A DNA stretch of 52,247 bases from Alcanivorax sp. UBA4485 (GCA_002389055.1 DGNT01000127.1:1-52247); one strand, 5' to 3'. Positions 1-10,650 are shown, counted from the stretch's first letter. The notes: a model not told the origin generated them from the letters alone. Made by a program: numbers and translations.

Positions 1-918
1 AGTAGAACAGCACGTCGTCGGATCCCAGGTCGCCGTGCAGACGGTGTTCCTTGGCGTGCTGGATCAGGGCGCCGCCGGTGCCGTGCACGATGCACTTGGG
101 CGCGCCGGTGGTGCCGGAGGAATAGAGAATATAAAGCGGGTGGTCGAACGGCAGCTCGGCGAAGGCCGGCGGTGCCCCGGCGGCGGCCAGCCAGTCGCGC
201 CAGTTGAGCGCCTGGCGCACCGCGCTGGTGTCGCCCCGTCCGGGAATCACGATCAGCAACTCCGGCTGCAGCTTTTCGTGCAGCGCCTGGATGCGATCAT
301 CCAGCTCGATCCACTTGCCGTTGTACTGGTAGCCGTCGCAGGCGAACAGCACCTTGGGTTCGATCTGGCCGAAGCGGTCGAGCACGCCCTCGACGCCGAA
401 GTCCGGCGAGCAGGACGACCAGATGGCGCCGATCCAGGCGCAGCCGAGAGCGGCGATCACCGTTTCGATGCGGTTGGGCATGTAACCGGCGACCCGGTCG
501 CCGGGCTGGATGCCGGCGGCCTGCAACTGCGCGGCCACCTGGCCGGCGGCCACGTGCAGGTCGTTGTAGCTGATCTGGTCGCGGCGGCCGCTTTCGTCGA
601 TGCTTACCAGGGCGGTGTGGGTGTCGTGCCGGGGCAGCAGATTCTCGGCCATGTTGATGCGCGCGTCCGGGAACCAGCGGTTGTGGCGGAACACCGGCGA
701 CGGTTCCAGCACGCGCTCGCCTTTGTGACCTTTCAGCTCGCAAAAATCCCAAACCAGATTCCAGAACGCCTCCGGCTGTGTCACCGACCAGCGGTGCAGG
801 TCCCGGTAATCGGTGAGCGGCGTGCCGGCCAGCTGTTCGGCGCGGGCGCGGAACGCCGCGGGCTGGCCTTCGTTGAGCCGTTTTTCATCGGGCTGCCAGA
901 GCGGGGTCGGGGTTGTTG

Positions 919-922
<4 letters not shown>
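1..922 (-). CDS. aacS: Acetoacetyl-CoA synthetase, 3' end outside window
   Basis: Activates acetoacetate with ATP and CoA to acetoacetyl-CoA in the cytoplasm. About 307 codons are visible; the gene runs off the left edge, so this is the N-terminal half of a family usually near 650 residues. The AMP-binding P-loop SSGTTGAPKCIVHG lies near residue 268, with the acetyl-CoA-synthetase-like N-terminal region (WNLVWDF, PDARINMAENLL) before it. The ATG at 922 overlaps the stop of the upstream liuD gene as ATGA, so the two are translationally coupled. The leucine pathway yields acetoacetate after HMG-CoA lyase, and this enzyme would recover it. No lyase gene is in view; it may lie beyond the edge. 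Propionyl- or acetyl-CoA synthetase is less likely given the CIVHG-type motif. Confidence 0.9.
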
Positions 923-2892
<1,970 letters not shown>

Positions 2893-2894
2893 GG

Positions 2895-3677
2895 TCAGTT
2901 CCGGTTCGGTTTCCAGTTCGGCGGGCGTTTTTCCAGGAAGGCGACCAGGCCCTCCTGGCCTTCCGCCCCGGTGCGCAGCTCGGCGATCAGGTTGGCGGTG
3001 TACTCGATCAGCCCGTTGCTGACGTCGCTGTCGTCGGCGCGGTGCACCAGCTCCCGGGCGCGCCGTTGTGCCTCGGGGGCGCCGTCGAGCAGGGCGGTCA
3101 CCAGCTTTTCCACGGTGGCGTCCAGCTCCGCCGCCGGCACTACTTCATGGACCAGGCCGAGCTGGCCGGCGCGGGCGGCGTCGATCACTTCGGCGGTCAT
3201 GAAGTAGCGGCGCGCCTGGCGGGCGCCCAGGGCGCGCACCACATAGGGCGCGATCACCGCCGGCAGAATGCCCAGCTTTACTTCACTGAGACAGAAGCGG
3301 GCATCGTCGGCGGCCACCGCGATGTCCGCCGCGCAGATCAGACCCAGAGCGCCACCGTAGGCGGCGCCCTGGACCCGCGCGATAACCGGTTTGCCGGCCC
3401 GGTCGATGGTGTCCATCAGGGTGGCCAGGCGCAGGGCGTCGGCGCGGTTTTCCTGCTCGTCGAGGGCGCCCATGGCGCGCATCCAGTTGAGGTCGGCGCC
3501 GGCGGAGAAATGCTTGCCGGCGGCGTCCAGCACGATCACCCGACCGTCGTCGTTGCCGGCCTGCTGGAAGGCGTCGATCAGCGCTTCGATGATGGTGTTA
3601 TCGAAGGCGTTGCGTTTGTCCGGGTTGTTCAGGGTGATGTGGGTGACCGGGCCCCGTCGGGTGGTTTGCACACTCAT
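2895..3677 (-). CDS. liuC: Methylglutaconyl-CoA hydratase (enoyl-CoA hydratase family)
   Basis: Crotonase-fold enzyme expected to hydrate 3-methylglutaconyl-CoA to HMG-CoA in leucine/isovalerate breakdown. 260 residues from the ATG at 3677, preceded by GAGGGAGACAACC as ribosome-binding site. The open frame continues upstream into liuB, but that extension is antisense-like low-complexity sequence and is not used. Visible motifs are LNNPDKRNAFDN, the oxyanion loop KHFSAGADLNWM near residue 65, and AAYGGALGLICAADIAVA near 110. It lies between liuB (11-bp gap) and liuD (2-bp gap) in a single minus-strand operon. Family is certain; the exact substrate rests on context. Confidence 0.93.
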   Translation of the reverse strand: MSVQTTRRGPVTHITLNNPDKRNAFDNTIIEALIDAFQQAGNDDGRVIVLDAAGKHFSAGADLNWMRAMGALDEQENRADALRLATLMDTIDRAGKPVIARVQGAAYGGALGLICAADIAVAADDARFCLSEVKLGILPAVIAPYVVRALGARQARRYFMTAEVIDAARAGQLGLVHEVVPAAELDATVEKLVTALLDGAPEAQRRARELVHRADDSDVSNGLIEYTANLIAELRTGAEGQEGLVAFLEKRPPNWKPNRN

Positions 3678-3688
3678 GGTTGTCTCCC

Positions 3689-5299
3689 TCACATCCGGAA
3701 CACGCCGTAGCGCGTGTCTTCGATGGGTGCGTTGAGGCTGGCGGAAATCGCCAGGCCGAGAACGTCGCGGGTGTCCGCCGGGTCGATGACGCCGTCGTCC
3801 CACAGGCGGGCGCTGGCGTACCAGGGCTGCGCCATGGTTTCGTACTGGGCGGTCATGTCGTCCTGAAAACGCTGGGCGTCCTGGTCGCTCCAGTGTTCGC
3901 CTTTCTTTTTCAGCGACGCGGCTTTCACCTGGGTGAGCACGCTGGCGGCCTGTTCGCCGCCCATCACCGAGATGCGCGCGTTGGGCCACATGAACATAAA
4001 GCGCGGGTCATAGGCGCGCCCGCACATGCCGTAGTTGCCGGCGCCGAAGCTGCCGCCGGTGATCACCGTGAACTTGGGCACGCTGGCGCAGGCCACCGCG
4101 TTGACCATTTTGGCGCCGTGCTTGGCGATGCCTTCCGCTTCGTATTTTTTGCCCACCATGAAGCCGGTGATGTTCTGCAAAAACAGCAGCGGAATCTTGC
4201 GCTGATTGCACAGCTCCACGAAGTGGGCGCCCTTGAGCGCGGATTCCGAATAGAGCACGCCGTCGTTGGCGAGAATGCCCACCGGAAAACCGTGGATGCG
4301 GGCGAAGCCGGTGACCAGGGTGGTGCCGTAATTAGCTTTGAATTCGTCCAGGTCGGAATCGTCGACGATGCGCGCGATCAATTCTCGGGCCGGCATCGGC
4401 GAGCGGGTGGTGGGCGGAATCAGGCCGTACAGTTCGTCCGGCTCGTAGGCCGGCGGCCGGGCCGGGCGCACGTCCAGCTGCTGCGGCTTGTGCCAGTTGA
4501 GCCGGCCGATGCAGCGGCGCGCCAGGTCCAGCGCGTGGGGTTCGTCGTCGGCCAGGTGGTCGGCGACGCCGGATTGTTCGCCGTGCAGGGCGGCGCCGCC
4601 CAGCTCCTCGGCGCTGACCACTTCGCCGGTGGCGGCTTTCACCAGCGGCGGGCCGGCCAGGAACACGGTGGAGTGGTTGCGCACCATGATCACTTCGTCG
4701 GCCATGGCGGGCACATAGGCGCCGCCGGCGGTGCAGGAGCCCAACACCACGCTGATCTGCGGAATACCGCGCGCCGACATATTGGCCATGTTGAAAAAGA
4801 TGCGCCCGAAGTGGTCCCGGTCCGGGAACACCTCATCCTGACGCGGCAGGTTGGCGCCGCCGGAGTCCACCAGGTAGACACAGGGCAGCCGGTTCTCGGC
4901 GGCCACCGCCTGGCAGCGCAGATGCTTTTTCACGGTCAGCGGGTAGTAGCTGCCGCCTTTCACGGTGGGGTCGTTGGCGACGATCATGCATTCCACGCCG
5001 GCCACCCGGCCGATGCCGCCCACGCAGCCGGCGGCGGGCACGTCCTCGCCGGGGTAGACGCCGTCGGCGGCCAGCGCCGACAGCTCCAGGAACGGCGAAC
5101 CCGGGTCGAGCAGATGCTGGATGCGTTCGCGCACCGGCAGCTTGCCCTTGTCGCGCAGGCGCGCTTCGGCGGCTTCGCCGCCGCCGTGGGCGATGCGGTC
5201 GAGTTTTTCCTTCAAGGTTTCGCGCAGGGCCAGATTGTGGTCCCGGTACTGGCCGTATTCCGGCGCGCTTTTGTTGAGCTGGCTGATGATTTTGGGCAT
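3689..5299 (-). CDS. liuB: Methylcrotonyl-CoA carboxylase carboxyltransferase beta subunit
   Basis: Transfers CO2 from carboxybiotin on LiuD to 3-methylcrotonyl-CoA. 536 residues, full length for the family. The acyl-CoA carboxyltransferase N-half shows the conserved CVYLVDSGGANLPRQDEVFP block near residue 150 and GSCTAGGAYVPAMADE near 210. The C-half shows FLQNITGFMVGKKYEAEGI near 350 and the biotin-binding TGGSFGAGNYGMCGRAYDP near 415. It sits 3 bp downstream of liuA and 11 bp upstream of liuC, as in Pseudomonas liu operons. The LPRQDEVFPD sequence is typical of the methylcrotonyl rather than the propionyl subclass. Confidence 0.95.
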   Translation of the reverse strand: MPKIISQLNKSAPEYGQYRDHNLALRETLKEKLDRIAHGGGEAAEARLRDKGKLPVRERIQHLLDPGSPFLELSALAADGVYPGEDVPAAGCVGGIGRVAGVECMIVANDPTVKGGSYYPLTVKKHLRCQAVAAENRLPCVYLVDSGGANLPRQDEVFPDRDHFGRIFFNMANMSARGIPQISVVLGSCTAGGAYVPAMADEVIMVRNHSTVFLAGPPLVKAATGEVVSAEELGGAALHGEQSGVADHLADDEPHALDLARRCIGRLNWHKPQQLDVRPARPPAYEPDELYGLIPPTTRSPMPARELIARIVDDSDLDEFKANYGTTLVTGFARIHGFPVGILANDGVLYSESALKGAHFVELCNQRKIPLLFLQNITGFMVGKKYEAEGIAKHGAKMVNAVACASVPKFTVITGGSFGAGNYGMCGRAYDPRFMFMWPNARISVMGGEQAASVLTQVKAASLKKKGEHWSDQDAQRFQDDMTAQYETMAQPWYASARLWDDGVIDPADTRDVLGLAISASLNAPIEDTRYGVFRM

Positions 5300-5302
5300 G
5301 GC

Positions 5303-6466
5303 TCAGGCGGTCTCGTTGAACAGTTCTCGGCCGATCAGCATGCGGCGGATCTCGCTGGTGCCGGCGCCAATCTCATAAAGCTTGGCGTCGCGCAGCAGGC
5401 GGCCGGTGGGGTATTCGTTGATGTAACCGTTGCCGCCCAGGCACTGGATCGCATCCAGCGCCATCTGGGTGGCGTTCTCGGCGCAGTAGAGGATGGCGCC
5501 GGCGGCGTCCTTGCGGCTGCTGTGGCCGGCGTCGCAGTTGCGCGCCACCTGGTAGAGGTAGGCGCGGCTGGCGTTGAGGGTGACGTACATGTCGGCGAGC
5601 TTGCCTTGCATCAGCTGGAATTCGCCGATCGCCTGGCCGAACTGCTTGCGCTCGTGCACATAGGGCAGCACCACGTCCAGGCAGGCCTGCATGATGCCGG
5701 TGGCGCCGCCGGACAGCACGGTGCGTTCGTAGTCCAGGCCGCTCATCAACACGCGCACGCCCTGGTTGAGTTCGCCGAGGATATTTTCTTCCGGCACTTC
5801 ACAGTTTTCGAACACCAGCTCGCAGGTGTTGGAGCCGCGCATGCCCAGCTTGTCCAGCTTCTGGGCGCGGGAGAAACCGGGGAAGTCGCGCTCGACGATA
5901 AAGGCGGTGATGCCGCGCGGCCCGGCGTCCGGTTCGGTCTTGGCGTAGATCACATAGGTGTGGGCGTCGGGGCCGTTGGTAATCCACATCTTGTTGCCGT
6001 TCAGGACATAGCGGTCGCCTTTCTTTTCCGCGCGCAGGCCCATGCTGACCACGTCGGAACCGGCGCCGGGCTCGCTCATGGCGAGCGCGCCGATGTGCTC
6101 GCCGCTGACCAGTTTGGGCAGGTATTTTTGGCGCTGGGCGTCGTTGCCGTTGAGATAAATCTGGTTCACGCAAAGATTGGAATGGGCGCCGTAGGACAGG
6201 CCAATGGACGCGGAGGCGCGGGAGATTTCCTCCATCACCAGGGTGTGGGCCAGGTAGCCCAGGCCGGCGCCGCCGTATTCCTCGCCCACGGTGACACCCA
6301 GCACACCCAGATCGCCGAGTTTTTTCCACAGCTCATTGGGGAACAGGTTGTCCTGGTCCACGCGCGCGGCGATCGGTGCGATCTCCTTGCGGGCGAAGGC
6401 GCGAGCGCTGTCCTGCAGCGCCGTGAGGGTGTCGTCGAACTGAAAATCCAGGCCGCCGTTAAACAT
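5303..6466 (-). CDS. liuA: Isovaleryl-CoA dehydrogenase
   Basis: FAD enzyme that oxidises isovaleryl-CoA to 3-methylcrotonyl-CoA and passes electrons to ETF. 387 residues with complete acyl-CoA dehydrogenase architecture: MSEPGAGSDVVSM and KMWITNGPDAHTYV in the middle domain, ERKQFGQAIGEFQL and CLGGNGYINEYP in the C-terminal domain. At the C-terminus the usual YEGT glutamate is replaced (IGAGTSEIRR). A glutamate sits instead in DYERTVLSGG at residue 247, which is the diagnostic placement of the catalytic base in isovaleryl-CoA dehydrogenases. It overlaps liuR by 8 bp and precedes liuB by 3 bp. Confidence 0.95.
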   Translation of the reverse strand: MFNGGLDFQFDDTLTALQDSARAFARKEIAPIAARVDQDNLFPNELWKKLGDLGVLGVTVGEEYGGAGLGYLAHTLVMEEISRASASIGLSYGAHSNLCVNQIYLNGNDAQRQKYLPKLVSGEHIGALAMSEPGAGSDVVSMGLRAEKKGDRYVLNGNKMWITNGPDAHTYVIYAKTEPDAGPRGITAFIVERDFPGFSRAQKLDKLGMRGSNTCELVFENCEVPEENILGELNQGVRVLMSGLDYERTVLSGGATGIMQACLDVVLPYVHERKQFGQAIGEFQLMQGKLADMYVTLNASRAYLYQVARNCDAGHSSRKDAAGAILYCAENATQMALDAIQCLGGNGYINEYPTGRLLRDAKLYEIGAGTSEIRRMLIGRELFNETA

Positions 6467-6863
6467 CGCTACTCTCCTTATTCTCCAATTCCTTCAGCGC
6501 CTGCCGGGCGCGTTCTTCGGCCGCGTCCAGATCCTGTTGCATGATCTGGATGTCGACCCGTTGTTGTTCCAGCTGGGTGCGTTTTTCGTCGATCTTTTCA
6601 AGCAGGGCACCGAGCTGCTGGCGGTTGTCGCCAGTGGGCTGGTACAGGCGGATCAGATCGCCGGATTCCGCCAGCGAGAAGCCCAGGCGTTTACCGCGCA
6701 GGATCAGCTTCAGGGCAACCCGGTCCGCCGGCGAATAAATGCGCGTCTGGCCGCGCCGGCGGGGCGTGAGCAGGCCCTGGTCTTCGTAAAACCGGATGGT
6801 GCGCGTGGTCACGTCGAATTCCCGCGCCAGCTCGCCGATGCCGTAGCTTTGTTTGAGTGTCAT
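6459..6863 (-). CDS. liuR: MerR-family regulator of the liu operon
   Basis: Transcriptional regulator, first gene of the operon. 134 residues: a MerR winged helix-turn-helix at the N-terminus (YGIGELAREFDVTTRTIRFY, then EDQGLLTPRRRGQTRIYSPAD), followed by a coiled coil from about residue 75 to 130 (ALLEKIDEKRTQLEQQRVDI), the MerR dimerisation helix. In characterised proteobacteria LiuR represses branched-chain amino acid catabolism genes. Its ATG is 21 bp from a perfect palindrome at 6885-6900, so autoregulation is likely. The 8-bp overlap with liuA couples the two genes. Confidence 0.93.
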   Translation of the reverse strand: MTLKQSYGIGELAREFDVTTRTIRFYEDQGLLTPRRRGQTRIYSPADRVALKLILRGKRLGFSLAESGDLIRLYQPTGDNRQQLGALLEKIDEKRTQLEQQRVDIQIMQQDLDAAEERARQALKELENKESSDV

Positions 6864-6884
6864 GGCGCAAAAGATTAGGGGAAG

Positions 6885-6900
6885 TTTACGTTAACGTAAA
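6885..6900. promoter_or_regulatory. Probable LiuR operator, perfect 16-bp palindrome
   Basis: TTTACGTTAACGTAAA reads identically on both strands. It lies in the divergent spacer between liuR and the hybrid histidine kinase. Paired TACGT/ACGTAA half-sites in front of liu operons are what is described for LiuR, so this is the best candidate operator. Binding is inferred, not seen. Because the spacer is short, occupancy could affect both transcription units. Confidence 0.75.
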
Positions 6901-6962
6901 GTGGCCTGTCCGGTTGGACGGTGTTACCTTTAGCGCCTTCTTCGTCCGAGGATGGTGGACGG

Positions 6963-9179
6963 GTGATTTACCGAAAAGATCGCAAGGTTCTGAAACGAGT
7001 TGACTACGGGGCCGCCAAGAACTCTCTGATGGGGGTGTTGGCGGCCCTTGTGGTTTATGCGTTGGTGACCGCCTGGGGCGGTGTCTACCGGGCTTTTGAG
7101 CTGGAAACGCTGATCGCCGGCGGCGCCGTGGTGGTGGTGACCGCCTACCGGCTGTGGCTGGTGGCGCGCTTCGACGCCCTCTACGGCGCCGGGCCGGCGC
7201 GTTGGCGCCGGCTGTTCGCGCTCGGCCTGATCATGCATGCCCTGGTCTGGGGGGTATTGCCCGCCTGGCTGGTCTGGCGCGTGGGCACCGGCTTCAACGT
7301 GTTCGTGGTGATTCTCTATAACGTTGGCGTGACCACCGCGCTGGGCAGCTCCTGGATGGCCGGCCTGCGGGTGCGGCAGGTGTATATCCTGCTGATGTTC
7401 CTGCCGCTGATTGCCTCGCTGTTTCTCGCCGCCGGGCTGCAGGAGTGGCTGCTGGGTCTGCTGGTGACCTCCTACACGTTCTATCTGTTCCGTCTTTACC
7501 GTGGCCAGTACGAGCTGTTCTGGCACGCCGTCACCCGCGAGCGGCGCGGGTCTTCCGAGCGGCGCCGGGATCTGCCCGCCAACACCGATATCCAGCTCAG
7601 CCTGGTGTACCGGCTCGCCCACGAATTGCGCACGCCGATGAATTCGGTGATGGGCATGATGTCGCTGCTGGAGGACACCCGGCTCAGCGATGAGCAGCAG
7701 GAATACCTGCAGGTGGCGGGGCAGAGCGGCAAGCTGATGATCAGCCTGATCGACGACGTGCTGGATTATTCCCGGATTCTCACCGGCCGCATTACGCTGA
7801 GCCCGGATTATTTCGACCTGCGTGGCGCCCTGGAGCAAACCCTGGAAGCCTTCGGCCCCATGGCCCAGTCCAAGAATCTGGAGCTGTCCGCGGTGGTCGA
7901 CCGCATGCTGCCCAAACGGGTGCGCGGTGACCGGGACCGGCTGCTGCAGGTGCTCACCAATCTGCTCAGCAACGCGATCAAATTCAGCGACCGGGGCGAA
8001 ATACGGCTGGACGTGGATTTCACCGCCGAGGGCGAAAACGACGGCGTGCTGCGGGTACGGGTCAGCGACCAGGGCCAGGGTATGGACACGGAGACCCTCA
8101 AGCACCTGTTCGAGGATCAGTTCCTGGCCGGTGCCCAGGACGCCTTCAGTGTGCGTCACGCGGGCTTCGGATTGTTGGTTTGCAAGGGCCTGATCGACGC
8201 CATGGGCGGCATGATCGGCGCCGAAAGCAACCCCGGCGAGGGCTCCACGTTCTGGTTCACGGTGCGCCTGGGCATGCAGGCGAATATGAGCGAGAGCACC
8301 AAGCTGGCCGGCGCCGTGGGCCAGGTGCAGGGCCTGGCGGTGGGCACCAGCGGTGGCTCCCTGGCCTGCCTGCAGGAAGAATTCGAAGCGCTGGGCAGTT
8401 ACTGCCAGGGCGCCCGTGATTACGATCAGGCGCTGCAAGCGGTGCGCGCCGGCCATCGCGAGCACAGCGAGTTTGAGTTGCTGCTGGTGGACACCCACGG
8501 GCGCCGGGAATCGGCGCTGAACCTGTGCCGCACGGTGCTGGAAGACCCGGGCCTGCGGCCCATGAAGCTGATGCTGATCTGCGCCATCGAAGAGCGCGGC
8601 GAACCGGCGGTGCAGCGTCTGGTGGACAAGCACGGGCTGGTGGTGCTGGTGCGGCCGGTACACCGCACCGGTCTGCGCGTGGCGCTGGGCAAGTTGCTCG
8701 GGGTGCCGCGCCAGATGCCGGTGCCGGATCTGCCCACTGAAACCCCGGAGGAGCGCCAACGCCGCAAGCTGTTCCGCCTGCTGCTGGTGGAAGACAACGA
8801 GGTTAACCAACTGGTGACCCGTGGCATGCTGGCCAAGCTCGGCTATCAGGTGAAGACGGTGAGTAACGCGGAAACCGCGCTCGCACTGCTGGAGCAGGAA
8901 GCCTTCGATCTGATCCTGATGGATTGCATGATGCCGGAGCTGGACGGCTTCACCGCCACCCGCACCCTGCGCGAAAGAGAGCGCGCCGGGGAGCACACCC
9001 GCACTCCGGTGATCGCGATCACCGCCAACACCGCCGAGGGCGTTCAGGCCAAGTGTCTGGCCGCCGGCATGGATGACTTTCTCGCCAAACCCGTGCATCT
9101 TCAGGAGCTGGAAACCGTGCTGCGGCGCTGGTTGCTCCACGACGTGGATACCGCTGGGGAAGGTAACGACGACGAATGA
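6963..9179 (+). CDS. Hybrid sensor histidine kinase with C-terminal receiver domain
   Basis: Membrane sensor kinase, about 738 residues from the GTG at 6963; a GTG at 6921 in the same frame would add 14 residues. Five or six hydrophobic helices (residues about 20-195) form the sensor, with no periplasmic domain of note. The HisKA H-box AHELRTPMNSVMGMM has its histidine at residue 220. The ATPase domain follows with N-box LLSNAIKFS, VSDQGQGMD and FGLLVCKGL. A degenerate receiver-like stretch precedes a true receiver domain (LLVEDNEVNQLV) with phosphoacceptor Asp654 in LMDCMMPELDG and the conserved lysine in FLAKPVH. No response regulator gene adjoins it. It diverges from liuR, so its promoter region contains the LiuR palindrome. 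The signal is unknown. Confidence 0.88.
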   Translation: MIYRKDRKVLKRVDYGAAKNSLMGVLAALVVYALVTAWGGVYRAFELETLIAGGAVVVVTAYRLWLVARFDALYGAGPARWRRLFALGLIMHALVWGVLPAWLVWRVGTGFNVFVVILYNVGVTTALGSSWMAGLRVRQVYILLMFLPLIASLFLAAGLQEWLLGLLVTSYTFYLFRLYRGQYELFWHAVTRERRGSSERRRDLPANTDIQLSLVYRLAHELRTPMNSVMGMMSLLEDTRLSDEQQEYLQVAGQSGKLMISLIDDVLDYSRILTGRITLSPDYFDLRGALEQTLEAFGPMAQSKNLELSAVVDRMLPKRVRGDRDRLLQVLTNLLSNAIKFSDRGEIRLDVDFTAEGENDGVLRVRVSDQGQGMDTETLKHLFEDQFLAGAQDAFSVRHAGFGLLVCKGLIDAMGGMIGAESNPGEGSTFWFTVRLGMQANMSESTKLAGAVGQVQGLAVGTSGGSLACLQEEFEALGSYCQGARDYDQALQAVRAGHREHSEFELLLVDTHGRRESALNLCRTVLEDPGLRPMKLMLICAIEERGEPAVQRLVDKHGLVVLVRPVHRTGLRVALGKLLGVPRQMPVPDLPTETPEERQRRKLFRLLLVEDNEVNQLVTRGMLAKLGYQVKTVSNAETALALLEQEAFDLILMDCMMPELDGFTATRTLRERERAGEHTRTPVIAITANTAEGVQAKCLAAGMDDFLAKPVHLQELETVLRRWLLHDVDTAGEGNDDE

Positions 9180-9198
9180 CAAAAAAGAGGGAATTGCC

Positions 9199-9882
9199 AT
9201 GAGCCGACGGGCCCTGTTGTTGGGTGCCACCGGTCTGGTTGGCGGGCATTGCTTGCGCCTGCTGCTGGACTGCGACGCCTACCAGGAAGTACGGGTGCTG
9301 ACGCGCCGGCCGCTGGGGATCGACCACCCGAAGCTGATCGAGAAAGTGGTGGAGCCGGCGCAATTCGAGAAGGAAACCGAGTTCTTCCAGGTCGACGATG
9401 TGTTCTGCGCTTTGGGCACCACCCTGAAACAGGCCGGCTCCAAGGAAGCGTTCCGCGACGTGGATCTGGGCCTGATTACGGCGGTGGGTAGTGCGGCGCG
9501 GGACGCCGGCGTGCAGCGCTTTATGATGGTGTCGGCGGTCAATGCCAATGCCCATTCGCCGTTTTTCTATGCGCGCACCAAGGGCCAGGCGGAGCGCGAA
9601 CTGAAGGCGTTGAAGCTGCCGCTGTTGGCGTTGTTCCAGCCGTCCCTGTTGCTCGGCGAGCGGGAGCGGCCGCGTCCGGTGGAAGCGTTCGGGATTCGTT
9701 TTTCGAAGATCATCGACCCGATCACCCGTTGGACCGACGCGCACTGGCTGCCGGTGAGCGGCGAGCGCGTCGCCGAGGCGCTGGTGGGCATGGCGCTGGA
9801 AGGCCCGGCCACCGGGGTATATCGGGTGCGCTTCCGCGATTTCGTGGTGTACGCCGGCAAGTTTCGTGAAAAATATCCATAG
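9199..9882 (+). CDS. NAD(P)-binding Rossmann protein, HTATIP2/TIP30-like
   Basis: 227 residues from the ATG at 9199, preceded by AGAGGGAATTGCC; the longer open frame upstream overlaps the kinase gene and is not used. The N-terminus is a dinucleotide fold (ALLLGATGLVGGHCLRLLL). Further family hallmarks are DDVFCALGTT near residue 70, the region FMMVSAVNANAHSPFFYARTKGQAE near 115 with the YxxxK-like active-site pair, and PSLLLGERERPRP near 150. This matches the extended/atypical SDR group that includes bacterial YwnB/TIP30 relatives; its substrate is unknown. It starts 19 bp after the kinase stop and may be co-transcribed. Its TAG stop supplies the first base of the structured element that follows. 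Confidence 0.82.
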   Translation: MSRRALLLGATGLVGGHCLRLLLDCDAYQEVRVLTRRPLGIDHPKLIEKVVEPAQFEKETEFFQVDDVFCALGTTLKQAGSKEAFRDVDLGLITAVGSAARDAGVQRFMMVSAVNANAHSPFFYARTKGQAERELKALKLPLLALFQPSLLLGERERPRPVEAFGIRFSKIIDPITRWTDAHWLPVSGERVAEALVGMALEGPATGVYRVRFRDFVVYAGKFREKYP

Positions 9883-10147
9883 GGCCTGTTCACACTACTT
9901 GCATCACACCTGTTGTGGCTAAAAAGCCACCAATCAAGGCGCGAGGAGAGAAGTTTGGTGACTCCAAATGAACGACGAGCAACGCGGAGTGGTGGCTTTT
10001 TAGCCACAACCCGAAGGGCTGGAGCCATTTTGATCTCCAGCGTCGTTGTCGGTCGCTTATTTGGAGTCACCAAACGGCGCTCCCTCCGCCTAGCTGGAGG
10101 TCAAAATGGCATCCAGCAGGAGTGATGCAAGTAGTGTGAACAGGCCC
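9882..10147 (+). repeat. Structured three-way-junction intergenic element 1
   Basis: A 266-bp non-coding unit. Stem A pairs 9882-9907 with 10122-10147 (26 bp, perfect). Inside are two hairpins. B pairs 9912-9932 with 9990-10010 (21 bp, perfect) around a 57-nt loop. C pairs 10018-10041 with 10093-10117 (24 versus 25 nt, one bulge and one mismatch) around a 51-nt loop. Each loop has an apical hairpin with stem TTTGG/CCAAA. The loop of B and the reverse complement of the loop of C resemble each other (AGGCG, then GTTTGGTGACTCCAAAT, then CAACG). Each arm of B and C is also self-complementary, so alternative folds are possible. It starts on the G of the preceding TAG stop and ends 3 bp before the ribosome-binding site of rraA. 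No ORF here is credible. Strand is arbitrary. Confidence 0.85.
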
Positions 10148-10161
10148 CAGAAGGAGTGAAG

Positions 10162-10644
10162 ATGAGTTTTGTCACCTGTGATTTGTGCGACGACAACGCG
10201 GACCTGGTGTCCGTGGTCACCGGCCTTAACTGGTTCAGTTACGGTGGCCGCAGCGCCTTCGGCGGTGAAATCGTCACGGTGAAATGCTTCGAGGACAATT
10301 CCCGCGTCAAGGAACACCTGGGCACCGACGGTAAAGGCAAGGTGCTGGTGGTGGACGGTGGCGGCAGCCTTCGCAACGCCCTGATCGGCGATATGATCGC
10401 TGAGAACGCGGTGAAAAACGGCTGGGAAGGCGTCATCATCCACGGCGCCTGCCGCGACGTGGACGAGCTGGCCAAGCTGGACATCGGCGTGCTGTCCCTG
10501 GGCTGCGTGCCGATCAAATCGGTGCGCCGCGACGAAGGCCAGCTGAACATCGAGATCACCTTCGGCGGCGTGACGTTCCGCCCGGGTGAGTTCGTCTACG
10601 CCGACAACAACGGCGTGATCACCGCCCCCAAAGCCCTGCTTTAA
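10162..10644 (+). CDS. rraA: RraA, regulator of ribonuclease E activity
   Basis: Trimeric RraA-family protein that, in Escherichia coli, binds RNase E and lowers its activity; related folds act as 4-hydroxy-4-methyl-2-oxoglutarate/oxaloacetate aldolases. 160 residues from the ATG at 10162, preceded by AAGGAGTGAAG. Family motifs are FSYGGRSAFGGEIVTVKCFE near residue 25, VVDGGGSLRNALIGDMIAE near 65 and IHGACRDVDEL near 95, followed by the C-terminal PGEFVYADNNGVI. The structured element ends immediately upstream, so the gene's promoter must lie within or before that element. Confidence 0.93.
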   Translation: MSFVTCDLCDDNADLVSVVTGLNWFSYGGRSAFGGEIVTVKCFEDNSRVKEHLGTDGKGKVLVVDGGGSLRNALIGDMIAENAVKNGWEGVIIHGACRDVDELAKLDIGVLSLGCVPIKSVRRDEGQLNIEITFGGVTFRPGEFVYADNNGVITAPKALL

Positions 10645-10650
10645 GGCCCC

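Noticed and set aside
3680..6544. 954-residue open frame on the plus strand
   Set aside because: Antisense to liuA and liuB; rich in His, Gly, Ala and Val as expected from reverse-strand reading of G+C-rich genes, with no family features.
6930..9230. 766-residue minus-strand open frame
   Set aside because: Shadow of the hybrid histidine kinase; composition is His/Gln-rich and no domain is visible.
9913..10125. 70-residue open frame inside structured element 1
   Set aside because: It is a by-product of the hairpin sequence; element 2 has no matching peptide, whereas structure is shared.
9882..10147. Integron attC site
   Set aside because: The elements lack recognisable R'/R'' core sites (RYYYAAC/GTTRRRY) at their ends and there are no cassette-like genes or integrase in view.
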